Of a stretch of 64,000 nt of DNA, positions 44,101-56,834 are shown one piece after another; position 1 is the first letter of the stretch, and each line of letters opens with the position of its first letter. The notes under the pieces are model-generated. The model did no database searches. It was not told where the DNA came from and saw only the letters and a program-made list of their open reading frames with translations. Position numbers and translations under genes: made by a program. The DNA comes from Sympetrum striolatum (lineage: Eukaryota > Arthropoda > Insecta > Odonata > Libellulidae): NCBI GenBank assembly GCA_947579665.1, contig OX388349.1, forward strand, positions 67,708,841 to 67,772,840, in the 5' to 3' direction.

Positions 44101-45125
44101 CAACACTTTTTTCGTTAATAAAACAGATGCTGAAATATGGCTTTATTTCAGTTTATTCTTACATTTATTTCATTATCTATATTGCAATTATCTGGGTTTA
44201 TTCAAGGGATTTTCTTCTCGTAGATTTCCACTCTGAAAAGCAACAGCAAAAACAGCGCATCTGACCAATTTGCGTACAGATCACGATAATTGCTGCAGCG
44301 CGGATTCTAACGCTTGGACATGAGAAACACGAATGAGCTTCACGCGCAGAATTTTACTACGCACCATGCACTGCTTAAAAAGACAAGGACGTTTTAAAGG
44401 TGAGATCCCGTGATATCATTCATTTCCGTGACGTATGACGTCCGTTACGAAATTTCATTTTCAGCGACACCTTCTGTATCCAAAACAGTGCGGCATTGCA
44501 CCTCTGAAGTCTACGTGTCTTATGTCCCCGATGATTCAAATGAACGCAGAATACTAACGATTTAGGAAGTCACTTGCAGTCTCCGTGATGATATAATGAG
44601 CGTGGTGATTCTGTCCACCAATGCGAAATACGATTCCTCATGAGCGAATACGATTGATCTTTTTCAGGGGTTTAAATTACATTTGTGTAAATTTCAATAA
44701 ATAAAATATTTGGAATCTAGGCCCACCAAGTTGTTGTCATTAAAACCTCATATTTTCAGAAATCCACCATTGATTGTTCGGATTGAATTAAATTACTGTT
44801 AGCCATCATCATGTGTGTAGCAATAGAGGGAATGTGCGCAGCTATCGTAATTCAAAGGCACTGAAGTCCGATGCTAACGACGAGCGGTCCCCGTCAACCG
44901 TAACCACCTAACCAACCGAACTAATTGAAATGGAAATATAACCAGTTAGAAAACTAGCCAAGCAATTCGGTTGGAACAAGACAGAGCGACCAAGCTAAAA
45001 GCAATTAGCTCATCAGTCAGAAGAAAGGCATCTGTGATAGGATATCTGTAGTCACACAAGCACAACATCTGGCTTTGGTCTCCTTGAATATATTTTGTCC
45101 CATCTCTCTATTGTGTTGCTACCAT
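41110..45125. other. Gene-free stretch, CG-richer at 44230-44660
   Basis: It is mostly AT-rich. The patch 44230-44660 has more CG dinucleotides and could mark an upstream start of the second transporter, but no exon with the right phase was found. Confidence 0.3.
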
Positions 45126-45129
45126 TATT

Positions 45130-45500
45130 CACATTAGTTATGCCTTATTATTTATGTGCTCTAAAATTCCCTGTTAAACACCACCTCCTTCATTCCGTGA
45201 TAACTTATCGCGCCATTTGCATTATCTAATATCTTTTGCCAATGTCTTCCCCAGAGTTCCCAGACCCTATCCTAACCTTCCCGTTCCCATTCATTCTAAT
45301 TCCAGTCACTTTCCACATCAATCACTCTCCTTTTAATATTGGATTCACCCATTTCCTCGGAGTCACCTCATTCGACCAAAACTCTCTCTTACCCAATCAT
45401 CTCCAGAACTTATACGTTTGATTTTTATCAGCCTGACATAATGTTTTCATTCTAAGCAACAAACACATCTCCAGGGCCTCCAAAATTGAGATGTCATCCA
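45130..45500 (-). mobile_element. Strongly decayed LINE tail
   Basis: On the minus strand the frame fragments read EVLEMIG-ERVL and, further on, QKILDN-NGAISYHGMKEVVFNREF. These parallel EVLEMVGEERAL and QKMLDDIRGWVKYKDMKEMA of the LINE at 9230-9900. Many stops and indels are present. Confidence 0.55.
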
Positions 45501-48500
45501 TATAAATTGATTGATTGATGTAATTCAAGTTTTGGAAAAACAAAATATTGTCTCCTCCCTGATATATAGAGACCATATCCTCATTCCATTACTGAAATAT
45601 ATAAGGTTTCATTAGATCTCATTATCGATTCTACAAATATATATTTGATATCTAAGTCTAGCTTCGTTGGGTTATTGAGCCGAACGAAATTACCTGAGTA
45701 AAATTTTAATACTTGGATTTTTATTATGTAAACTAGAGATCAATGTGGTATTTTATTTACTCCTATCTATCATAATGTTTCAAAATTTATGACTAAGTAT
45801 GTAGCTTATCTTAACATACGTTATGACGTATGTTAAGATACGTTAAGAACATACGTTATGATACGTTATACGTTATGGCTAAACGCTCAAGATATTGAAT
45901 ATGGCTATTTTTACTGAAAATCGCTATTCTTGATGATTCATGTGAATGTGCTTTCCCATTCACTATTCTTCATAGTCGTTTTGATAATTAAAAGAACGAA
46001 TTACAGAGATTATAATTCTCTTATTAATCGCACATTCTAAAAAACCACTTCAGACACTTAAGCGGTTTTTGAGAGAAATTGTAAGAAAAATACATTCAAG
46101 AAATGTAAGAAAAATACGTTGATTAAAAATAAATTCACAGAAATTATTACCCAAAGTCAGTAATGCTTTTCTATATGCAGGCGAAAAACAATCTTTACTA
46201 ATTTAATCCATTCATCCCAACTTTGTAATTAGCGGCAATGGAAATGCTATTGTGTCACTTTGCGAACTGATTCATCTGCTTGGTGAATCACCTTGTCCCA
46301 TGCTCTAATAGAATATTCACGCTATTCCATTTGATTGAGGTCCAGAGGCTTGTGGTTGCGGGGAATAATTTCGACTGATAAGTGAAGAGACCGTGATAAG
46401 CTTGCTAGGAGAAGTCCTTGGTTTCGAGCCGTAATGCGTGATGGACATTTAATAGAAACTCTCAGTGAAGATAAATTATGCAGCTACTGTTTGTCTCGCA
46501 TTCTTCAACAGTCATAAAATGCCTCTTCTAAAGTTTCGCGATTTTATTGGGACAGTATGGGGCAATATATAACAATGGCTACAGATAAATAGCAAGTGAA
46601 AAAGGTTCTCAAGACTAATCTAGATATTATTTATTTATCCTTGTTTAAATAGAATTAAAAGTATGCTCAGTTTTTACCTTTTGTATTATAACTTTCATAA
46701 AGGGTTTCGTCATATAATGAAGTTAAAAAATATTATTTATAAAATAATTGTATGGAAAATGAGTATCCAGAGGGATTCTGTCAAAGTATCAAAATAACTT
46801 AACCATCAATTAAATTCCTCAAATTTGCATATGCAGCAGCCACACTGTTTACAATATAGAGTTGGACGCGACATCAGTATTCTCTGGCAAGGCAAGTGAA
46901 CGGTGGCGTTTATTCCAAGCACGTGAATGGAATAGAACACAAAGACAATGGAACCGACCACATCAACCGGGAAATCCCGCATTTATACCTGCTACGAATC
47001 TGAGCCGAACTCCATAAAATTTTTACTATATACAGAGATCTCGTGTCATAATCTGATTTATAGGTGGGGAGATATAGTATGAATGCTTACATCATTAAAT
47101 ATAGAAGCTTATTGAATGGAGATACTCTTTAGTTCATTAGTTGATAAAGTCTCATTCTCGTACATTTTTATAACACTACGCAAGGTTAATGCCAAAGTAG
47201 AACTCTATCATTTAGGGTTGTCATTCGTACGGTTACCATACTCTACTAGGGTAAACAATCTCAATAAGAAATTAAATAAATCACAACCCATCTTTTTTGA
47301 GTTTAAATGGCATATTTTGAAGACAAACACACCCCCATGCAAATATTAACATATTCAACGCGATGGATTAATTTATTCCATGATGATTCACTACTACCGG
47401 TTAGCATGAACTTTAAAAACATTTCTAGTAATAAAAGATTCATACTTCTCAACATTTACCGGAGTTCTTAAATAACATTTATAAGTTGAGTTGGTATTTA
47501 ACAGCGGAATACGATGACGCAAAGTCAAAATATTTGGTAAATTAATTTAATTCATCTCATAAAAGTATATTCCCGAAAATACATGCCTACCAATATTGGC
47601 ATTCATTTTATGAGCATATATCTTTCGATATTTATAGAAAATACAGTGCTTACAGAAAAAAACATGATGTAATGGCGAAGAGAGTCAATGACTCATCATT
47701 TAAGTAGGAAGAGTAAATACTCGTTATTCTAATTCATTTAGAGCGCGTAATCCTAAGGTCAACAACAACAATTTCCGTCCAGGTTCATTGATACATACGT
47801 AATCAAGATCTGCAACCACCTGGTTTTCCAATAGATCAAAACAATGCAACAGCGTTTTATTTTAGGATGGTATTGTTTTCATAGCACCACATGATGGTCT
47901 ATATTTATGAGAAATCAAGAAATAAACATAGTAAGTAAAAGTCTTTAGGAAAAGTAAAAATAAAGATAGTAAACGTTAGGCATGTTTAAACTATTTAATA
48001 TAACTATTCGATAACTTTGGATCAAAGAAAAGTGAGAACGAACCACCAAAACAGTGCTCTATTTTCTCTTATGTTTCTGACCACACAAGAACCCGAAGAT
48101 TACTATAAAGGTAGTTTTCGTGGAATTTAGGTCGTCCTAAAATGGCATATCAATAGTCGATGAAGTATAATTTTGTGATTATAATAACCTTTACGTACCC
48201 AAGAGGAGCCCGGGAAATTAACGTTGATATCTTTGAGCAATTGTAAAAGCGAGCCTACTACAGAAGGGCTTTAGAAATTCACCAACATCTAATGTCACAA
48301 AAATATAACTTGATAGCTAAATTAACCCATAACAAAAGTTATTGAGACCGTCTCGTAATTTTGAAATTTACGAGTTTTCCACAAAATTAATCGATAGTGA
48401 AAAGGTTGAATTGTTTTATTTCTTTGTTTCTAATTTTTGAAACTAACGGGCATAAATAGGTGGAGTCCAAGTTCAACTGAAATGAAATAATCGACATATA

Positions 48501-49025
48501 ACACTAATTTATGTACATGAATATTTCTGCAAGACAAAGATTAAAATCTAGGATTCATGATAAAAATCAATAAATACGATCCTCTTCTCTAAGGATATTT
48601 TAGTATTTTAAGTAAGTCTCTGCCGATATATGTGTAAAGACTTGCCGTAATGTACGGAACATTATAAGTTCATACTTTCTTACAACGCTGTTTGCAATAC
48701 ATATGATGTACTTCTATAAAATCAGAGTAACTTTCCTTATCCAATTTGCCAATTAAATAAACGCACGAGTCTTGCATTTGTTTTATTATTTTCCGAATAT
48801 TATTTTACAGACTCGAGAATCAATATTTTTAATGATTTTAATATTGAGATATTTTTTATATCATGTAACTGATTACACATTAAATACCATACATTTATAT
48901 TTTGTGAGAACCTACAACAAAAAATTTCAAAAACTATTTTTCTATTTGAATTTTACAGCTAAGTTCTGAAGATAGATTAGATGGAAGATAAATATATTTT
49001 CTGTTGGTTCGTTCTATTTAATAAA
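45501..49025. other. Gene-free AT-rich stretch
   Basis: Apart from the hairpin at 45807-45840 I see no feature. A GC-richer patch at 46850-47030 has no recognisable coding content. Confidence 0.3.
45807..45840. repeat. 15-bp perfect hairpin with nearby satellites
   Basis: TATCTTAACATACGT at 45807-45821 mirrors 45826-45840 with a TATG loop. Direct partial copies (AACATACGTTATGA, ACGTTAT) follow up to 45880. Confidence 0.7.
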
Positions 49026-49029
49026 GATA

Positions 49030-49260
49030 ATGAATAGAAAATCAGAGGTGAGAGTAAATTTAAATTGCATTTCGACCAATTTGTGCGTTCTTATCGTTCA
49101 GGAGAAAATCCAGTTCACGGTGGACGTGTTTGTGATTATTCTGCGTCGATGCGAGTTTTCCACACGAGGTTCCTTCATCAGTTATGCTAGCGCTTTCGAA
49201 GCAACTTCTTCCGATTGTTCACTTCAAAGCTTAAGGAAAGCCTAAGTCATGGATTAGTTG
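49030..49260 (-). mobile_element. Penelope-like fragment with hammerhead-like core
   Basis: On the minus strand a perfect CTGATGA (49181-49175) is followed by AGGAACCTCGTGTGG and AAAAC, where a hammerhead needs stem II and GAAAC. Upstream lies GCTTCGAAAGCGCTAGCATA. This arrangement is common in arthropod Penelope-like repeats. The G of GAAAC is lost, so it is likely inactive. Confidence 0.4.
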
Positions 49261-49504
49261 TACACACTTAGACAGTTGGGAACAAATGGTTGAGGTGTTG
49301 TGATTTTGTGTTGCGTGTTGATTTGAGAAAACTTAAAATTGAAACGGATGTGTCCAACTTTTAGTGTAGTTAAATACCATGTTTTACGAATCTAAGACGA
49401 TTTGTCACCTCTATCTGACTTTCGAAGAAAACGAGGCTTGTCAAAGACATGACAAACTGTAACAGAAGTATCTTCAGAAGTGCTTCAGCAGATTTTGCAC
49501 ACAA

Positions 49505-49580
49505 TACTCTCGATCACGAATCGAACCGGAATCTCCTTCACCAAAGGCGAACTTGCTATCCACTTGACTATCTGGGAACC
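49505..49580 (-). mobile_element. tRNA-derived SINE fragment
   Basis: The minus strand shows TAGTCAAGTGGATAGC (A-box type), GTTCGCCTTTGGTGAAGGAG and CCGGTTCGATTCG (B-box type). It shares its middle block with 39965-40045. Confidence 0.5.
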
Positions 49581-52500
49581 AGACATGCGGCAAACCCTCG
49601 CCCTAAATCATGTAACATAATCTAATTATTTATTTTCAGTAGTGTGCCATGTTTAATTAATAAATAATATTGAGCATATCGATTAACTCATTAAAAGTCT
49701 TTTACTTTAGTTAGTTTACCTTTAGTTTTTAAACAAGGTAATCCTTATATTGCCTTCCAGCCAATTTACTAATTACGGAAGCATATCAATATGCTTGCAT
49801 TAATCAATCAATGGCATCATTCTGCATCAAAATTAAAAACTAATTCCTTAGGTATTTTTGTATATTGAGTTTAATGAATTTCAAAAATTGATTATAATTT
49901 AAATTAGAACATTTCCCTTGTACATTTCCAAATTAAGGAGGTCGTAAAAAAATTGAATATATTTTATATTCGTGCAAAGTAGCCAATTATATTGCAATCC
50001 AAGAGATTGTCAGATATTTTGATAGCGACGTCAAGTGCAAGTCTCGAATCCTCAAACCCATTGCTACGTCCTTTGCTTTAGCAATCGGAAATAGCGCATT
50101 TCTCCACGATCCATCAATTACCATCCGCTTTTTCCGGTGCTGTCAATTGGTTTGCCATTGAGAGATAGGCACGGGAGCATAAATCGTAGGAAAGGGAAGC
50201 AGAGTCGTAGCCTGTTGCATCCTTCGCTTACCTATTCGCACCGTTCCCCCTCTCGGCCACTCATGTCTCTTGCCAGGAGATTCTCATTTCTTACCGCGCC
50301 TCCAATGAATCTGCTTTTCGCCCGATTCCAGGAATAACTGCTTCGACATCCGCTTGGAGATGTTTCCGACCAAGCTCCTCCCATGAAAACCCTGCTCATA
50401 CCGAGGATTTCTTTCGTACCGAAGAACATTTGTCCGTTGGCGATTCGATTGAAGGTGGTGCTACAGCTGTTTGGGTTCACTATATCCGTTTGTGATGCCT
50501 GGTTATCTATACAAGGTGAACCATGAGGGAATCGATGAGAAGCCCAAAGGAGGAGGTGCCATTCCGTCAATATCGCCCTTTGATAGGGTCAACTCATCTT
50601 CGAAGTAAGTCGAAAAATTATATTTTCTTAAGATAGAGGGTGGTGTGGTGGGTCTGTCTGCAGAGTAGTAGTATAGCAAAGAAATAGTTATAAGTAGTTT
50701 ATGAAGTTTTCAGCTCGATGACTAATGAGTTCTTAACCCACCAACCTTTAGTTACCAGTAGCATATGAGAAAGAATGAGGATTACTAGGCAACATGAGAA
50801 GCAAGCAAAGACCCTTTAATTCCTCACTGGGAATGTGGATCATATAATTGCAGCATAAAAACCGTATGAGTTGCACTTTTTACTGCATTAAATAAGGAGA
50901 AACCTATCCAATATTTTTTACAGTAGTTTTTTTAATATCATAGCTACGAACTGGGCAGAGACATAAATAGATAAAATATATTTTTTTGTATCCTTTTCCA
51001 AAAGATGAAAATAATCTCCATTCATCAACATACGAATTTAAGAGCGAAGTGGTGGTATTGAGAATTACAAACTTTAAACTTGATGCAAACAAAGGTTGAA
51101 TACTGAAGACAATCTTTCTCACGCCTTTCTTATCCATTGCTAGAATTTTTGACTAAGGATTCATCACATATATAAAAGTTAACTCTCCATATTTTCTTTC
51201 ATACACTTTTGCCTTATATAAGTTACCTCCACCATTTTTAATAAACATAACTTACTGTTTAAAATTAACTAACTAAAAACAGAAACATGCACAGGACTCG
51301 ACCCAGATTTCGATGCAAAGCTACATCAATAGGTCATTAGGCTAGTAGATGCCTACTTTAGAACAGTTGAGAATTAGCGATCGCCACAAAGTGAAGTCTG
51401 GTGAGATTTGCTTAGGTCCTCAATAGGGAACTTGAGCAAAATTTTCCCAGAATAATTACTTCTAACTCCTTGGCTTTCAATAAATTAAATTTTCTTTGAT
51501 TTTTAGGTGAAGATTTGGCAATAAAGACATTAAATAAATGTTTAATTCTTTTTCTTGTATTATCTAATAAATAAAGATTTTAACGCTTTTAGGTGATGCA
51601 AATAACAGTGATTTGTTAAATGATTGTATTCAACTTGAGTAGATCTTTACGTGTTTTTGAAGTTTCTTCTACTAGCATTCAAAGCTACGAAGCTAAGGAC
51701 TAAATATACTGAATGGATGAATAATATACATTGGTTATGATAGTACAGCCTACGCATAACTTGATTAAGAACTATCTAAAACATGAATTCCCTATAAGGA
51801 AGATACAGTATCATCTTTACGGTCGTTTGTTTCATCATTCGTATTTAGATACAAACATTTTATTTATGGTAAATAATTCAGTTTTTTTATTTAATCGATT
51901 TATACAGTCAATATAAACTGCATTTATTGATATTTATCGGCTGAATACTATCTTGGGACATCCTGTTTGATATTTTAATTTATTATACATTTATTCCTGT
52001 TTGATATATATTGTCAGCAATTAAAGATAACCCAGATAAATTAGGCCCGTGTTTCGCAAAGAGTTTTCTATTATTCTATAACATAATTAACTGGGTGTAA
52101 TCAAAATAGGCCATTTATAAAACTCGCTCTCTAATAATAGTGTACAGCTATTCTAAGAGAAGTCATTAACTTTTAATTGCTCCTAAAACTGTTAATGGGC
52201 TTGAATTAAATGATAAATTTACTTCACCGAGGTATAAGGTTTTGAATTTATTATTATTATTATATTTGTATTTAATATTTGTAATAATGTTATCCTAAAA
52301 ACTCACTGCTGTCCACTTTCTACACCTTTTAATCCATTAAAGCAGTATAAAACATACAAAATATTTACTGCAGTGCAAAAGAAGTTCACATCGAGTGAAA
52401 CCGATCATGTACGGCTGATATTAGGATGGACAATTTATATTTATGGAATAAGAAAATCGCAGTAAATTAATCTTCTCGTGATGACCTTCAGCAAATAGAG

Positions 52501-53225
52501 TGAAATGTGCAAGTTTGGATTTTAAAAATATATTTTTCACGAACGTATTTTTGCTCATTTGTGGAAAGTTTCCATGTGATTAATTAGGAGTGGATTTCCC
52601 GGAAATCAAATGGGGCATACATCTCCATGTAGTTTACATCGGGGAGCAGGATGACACATCATCTGGGCACAGTTACGTATATAAGATGCTAATTCGTATA
52701 CTAGACCATTGTTAGGATTATAGAGATGTACAGTGTGTCAGAGATCGTCTCAGTAATAAGACGCAAGTTATGTCACGGCACTTCATCTGTCATTGCATCG
52801 CCGCTTCACGAGATGTCTTGGTGGGAATTGTGTTTAACAATTGGCAATAAAATGCAGTTTATTTACGATCACCTTCAATCCATGGAAACTATCAGCTTCT
52901 GTTTGCATCTTAAATTATTATAAATCCCTTCAAAGGTATTTATTATAATTTTAGCATGTATTATTGCATTTTACAGACATAGAAAGCCACAAAACATCCG
53001 GCTTGGTTGAGGTACATCTTAAATGCACATACAATAAAGATAACGTTAACTTGTAAATTGGGCGAAAGAGGAATTAATTACATAAAAGTTTAATTTAAAT
53101 AAGAAAATTCTATATTGAAGGTCATATTGAAGACTTCAACGAAATAAGTACTAATACAATCAATAATTGATTATATTTCAAAAATTAAGGATTGTAAGAC
53201 ATAGTTTTTGGTTCGTACTTGGGAT
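49581..53225. other. Gene-free stretch
   Basis: A GC-richer patch at 50090-50580 contains overlapping frames on both strands without family similarity. The rest is AT-rich. Confidence 0.3.
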
Positions 53226-53231
53226 ACCCTT

Positions 53232-53405
53232 GATTGCGCGACTGCTCGGTTGACCGACACCTTGATTGAACGACATGTAGACTTAGTTCCATTGTAAATA
53301 CGCTGTTGTAAATACATATGTCACAGAAGTGATATATAATTGTAAATGGGTTGGGTTGGGATCTTGTTCAATCAAGCTGTCGGTTAATCGAGCAGTCGGT
53401 CAATC
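53232..53405. repeat. 40-bp inverted repeat with TCGGTCAATCGA satellite
   Basis: Positions 53232-53271 and 53366-53405 are inverted copies with about four or five mismatches. The right arm continues into short GTCGGTCAATCGA-type direct repeats to about 53450. Confidence 0.65.
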
Positions 53406-53454
53406 GATCAATCGGGCAATTGATCGACGGTCGAGTGAGCGTCGGTCATCCGAG

Positions 53455-55030
53455 GTAGACTCTACGTACTTTATGTGTAAATTAAAACCAACTGAGCAGA
53501 CACATCGGAATTTCCTGAGCAAGTTCTCCCTCTCTAAGGCGATTATAGAAGATAAATAAGCTAAACTAAGATTCACTTCACGCTTTGAATGATTAGCATT
53601 CATTACACACTTCTTCTGCTCTGTGAAGAACAAGTAAAATGCATTTCGTTTTACCCTTGACGCTCTTTTGTAGTGAATCTAAGCTCGGATATACACTTCT
53701 TCTTGTTTTTTCTTCTTTCATTATATGGTTTTTATGTAATTATTGTCACATTATATTTTTTTGTTTTTTTTTATGCTGCAAGCAAATATAATTTGAGGTA
53801 ACCCCGAGACAGGTTCTTTTTCCTCTGGAGAATTTCCCCCTTCCTTTGTGTTCTTTCTGGCCAACTATATGGCCAAACTATTGTACAGTGTATGCTGTAT
53901 CATATTTTTTAAAAGGGTGGAATAAAAAATTATTATAAAAAAATATAACTATATCTTCTCAAATCGGTCATATAAGAATTTAGGACGATAATATGAGAAT
54001 GAAGAACTGGAGAAGTTACTCTGATATAAGCTTCAACGGTAGAAAATGGTATTTTCTAAATATTGAAGTCGTATATATATTTTTATTTTTGATAGAGGGC
54101 TACTTAATAGTCATTTAAAAAATATTTATAACTAAATGCTGAAATAGTGGAAAGTAAAGTATATGTTTTTCAAATAGTAGCTCTATAAATATTAATGCTC
54201 AGCTACTCGTATTATTCTTGATTTTCCCGTATTTACCTTTGAATCAATTAATTTCGAAAAAAATATAGTGGGAAATCAAAAAATCGGTATTTGTGAGTAA
54301 TCTTGAACTAGTGTTTTCATTATAATATAAATATTTTTTAAATCAGCCTCCTTTACATTTGCTGATCTATAAATCCGAAATATAAGATTTGCATAAGCAA
54401 AACTACGAGAATCATGCCACTCAATTCAATCTTCAGCAAATTATTAGCTGTGCGACATTTTTTTTCAGAAAAATTTATTGCCTGTTATATAGAATGTGGA
54501 AATTAGGAACGAGAATTATATCGGAGCAAAGTAAGGATTATGGATGGTATGGTACTTGTAGAGCTTACAGTAGACTAACCAGATTTATCACTGTCATTTC
54601 GCTCTAGATTCAGACAGCTGGTATGAATTTGCACTTCACGAGGGCAAGGAGGAAGTAAACATTACCTTGCATTATGGTAATTATCAACAAAGGAGACAAA
54701 TTGGAAGTTCCACGATGACAGGTCTTTTAATTAACAACTAGACGAAGAACTAATTCACTAATACTAATTATTTTCAGAATCGTTGATTCAATAGCAGATG
54801 GAAATCCCACGTTGCCAATTTTCAAGGCCAATCCATTTGAAGGATCTTTATTTATTATCTCATGACCATTACCAAAAGGTTAAATTTCTATTCAGCATCA
54901 GACAGGCCAATATTAATTGATCATTTAATTTATCTTATTTTTCAAGGATTCCTTTAGCTAAATACTAGTCAATTATATTATTTTCCTCGTTTAAGAACTT
55001 ACACTATATTTCTGGATCATCGCATTGGAC
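53455..55030. other. Gene-free stretch, possible LINE tail near 53890-53945
   Basis: GGTGGAATAAAAAATTATTA at about 53915-53935 resembles a LINE 3' end with an ATT-type tail. Otherwise nothing is recognised. Confidence 0.25.
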
Positions 55031-55034
55031 TTAT

Positions 55035-55500
55035 GTCTATGTGTGTGTGAGAACCCTGCAAGCTGCCTTTCGGCGTGCGGCAGGGGGTGCAGTCATCTTG
55101 ACTCTATTTTCTTAAACGGTTGCTTTCGCGTATAATTCGCGGAAAAAATGAATTTTTGGAACGATTCGTTCTAGCATCTATTTCCCTAATCTTCCTGGCA
55201 GTATCAGAACGGCCCATTTACACTTCTGATGCATCCATACATCTTTAATATCCATCAATTTTATTCCTGATGATAAGTGTATATCATCGACATCTTATCG
55301 ATTATTTCCAGCAGATTCTACTCGGTACTCCAACTTAAGAACCGTCCTAATTCTACGCATACACCATCTTAGTTGTTATACTTTCATCCATTCATTCTAT
55401 ACATCCCGACCCAATATGTACTTATAAGATAGTGTAATTTAATTGTACAGCTTACGGAAGGTTTTTGGAGGGTTACCCTTCTCGTCTTTGGGCAAATTCC
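55035..55500 (-). mobile_element. Diverged CR1 3' fragment
   Basis: ACCCTGCAAGCTGCCTTTCG and GTGCGGCAGGGGGTGCAGTC parallel the terminal ACCCCGCGAGCCGCC and GTATGGCAGGGGGTGTAAT of the intact CR1. Some downstream coding blocks are loosely preserved. This is old and broken. Confidence 0.5.
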
Positions 55501-56030
55501 AGGCTTAAATTATTTATATGTTCCCCTAAAAATTTTCCACATGGCCAGGAGGCCAACTTGCAATGTAATCTAAATAAATAACTGTACATCGGCCATTTCA
55601 AACAGGTGATCGATTCTTTCCTTCGGTCCATATTCATTATTTCCTATGGATATACCTATTCATATTTTCCTATTGGTTTATTTACTTTCATATTTGTCTG
55701 CAGTAGAGCGATGTGAGTGGGGTTACGTCCGTCAATGATATGTGGAATTGATTATTTGTTTCTGGCACAACATTGGGAAAAATCAGAAAACTGAAAATGG
55801 AATTAGTATAGGATCATGAGACTCACACCAATATTTACGTATACATCACTGGTTACTTATCACTGGTATACTTTCCAATTGTAAGTTGACATTTGAAGGC
55901 CACGTTTTATGACGGTCAATGCCTACCCCTCTGGTCTTCAATGTGACCTTGTTATTTCTCACCACTTATCTATCAATAGTTTTCATAATGTTACGGCAAT
56001 AAAAAATCTAAGGAAAAATTAAATCTTTTC

Positions 56031-56423
56031 TTTCCACAGAAATTTATTAGAGGCATTATTATTTATTACAAACGAATTTTTAACACAACACTTGTACAGA
56101 TCCACATTAATAGATATAGACGTTTACCAGTTTTGGCATAAAATCATTATCCTCATATAATCATGCCATTCTCAGAACAGCTCTCCTCAGTTCTAAGGAT
56201 GGTATGATTTTATGCCGAAACCGGTAAACGTATATATCTATTGATGTGGATCTGTACAAGTGTTTAAATAAAAATTCGTTTACGATGAAGCTCCACCAAG
56301 TATCGCTTTGCCAAATTCTATATTTATTATAATATTTATTATTTAGGCATTGATATTTTGATGCTTGACGGTGGTATAAACTTGCACCGAAACCATGGTC
56401 GCTCTAATAAATTTCTGTGGAAA
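56031..56423. mobile_element. Nested inverted-repeat element, Penelope-like
   Basis: An outer 22-base arm (56031-56052 with 56402-56423) is perfect. An inner ~78-base arm (56070-56147 with 56204-56281) is about 85 percent identical. Plus-strand motifs CTAAGGA-TGGTAT..ATGCC-GAAAC (56193-56221) and CTTGACG-GTGG..GCACC-GAAAC (56364-56393) follow the hammerhead layout CUGAUGA, stem II, GAAAC with core substitutions. Hammerheads of this type are known from Penelope-like elements; the assignment is inference. Confidence 0.5.
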
Positions 56424-56720
56424 GTTAACATTTAATTTCTTCTTCGATATTTTCAACGAAGTTCCACCAGATTTTACTTTCTTTTTTTAATTTTATAACG
56501 GCAATAAATAAGAAAGAAAGAAAAGTAAATTAATGAATAAACATTTCACTACAACGCAGCGAAAGAGAAATCAAAAATATTCCAACCATCAGGATATAGC
56601 AGGAGCTAATTATCACACTCAAAAACTACACGAGCAAATATTTTCAATTATTCCTCAATCTTTTATTTAATTCTCCGAATGTTTGTTTTTGTTCTCGAAG
56701 CAATTATGATTTATTTGCAG

Positions 56721-56834
56721 GTCGGAGCTTGCATCCGCTGGGTACGGTCTGGAAGGATTCTTAGCGAAAACAAAAGATGCAGAAGAAGGCGAATACAACC
56801 CGTTCGAACATCGGAGAGTGGAGCGTCCGAATTC
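56721..56834 (+). CDS. Transporter 2, exon corresponding to exon 2
   Basis: It lies between TTTGCAG and GTAAGT, phase 2 in and out. It encodes the hydrophilic N-terminal arm ending HRRVERPNS. Confidence 0.85.

Noticed and set aside
44358..44398. Candidate first exon of transporter 2 (CACCATGC start, AAAG|GTGAGA donor)
   Set aside because: Its end is phase 1 but the exon at 56721 needs phase 2, and the peptide does not resemble a transporter N-terminus.
50137..50570. Overlapping frames on both strands in a GC-richer patch
   Set aside because: No domain or splice logic; the frames reflect base composition.
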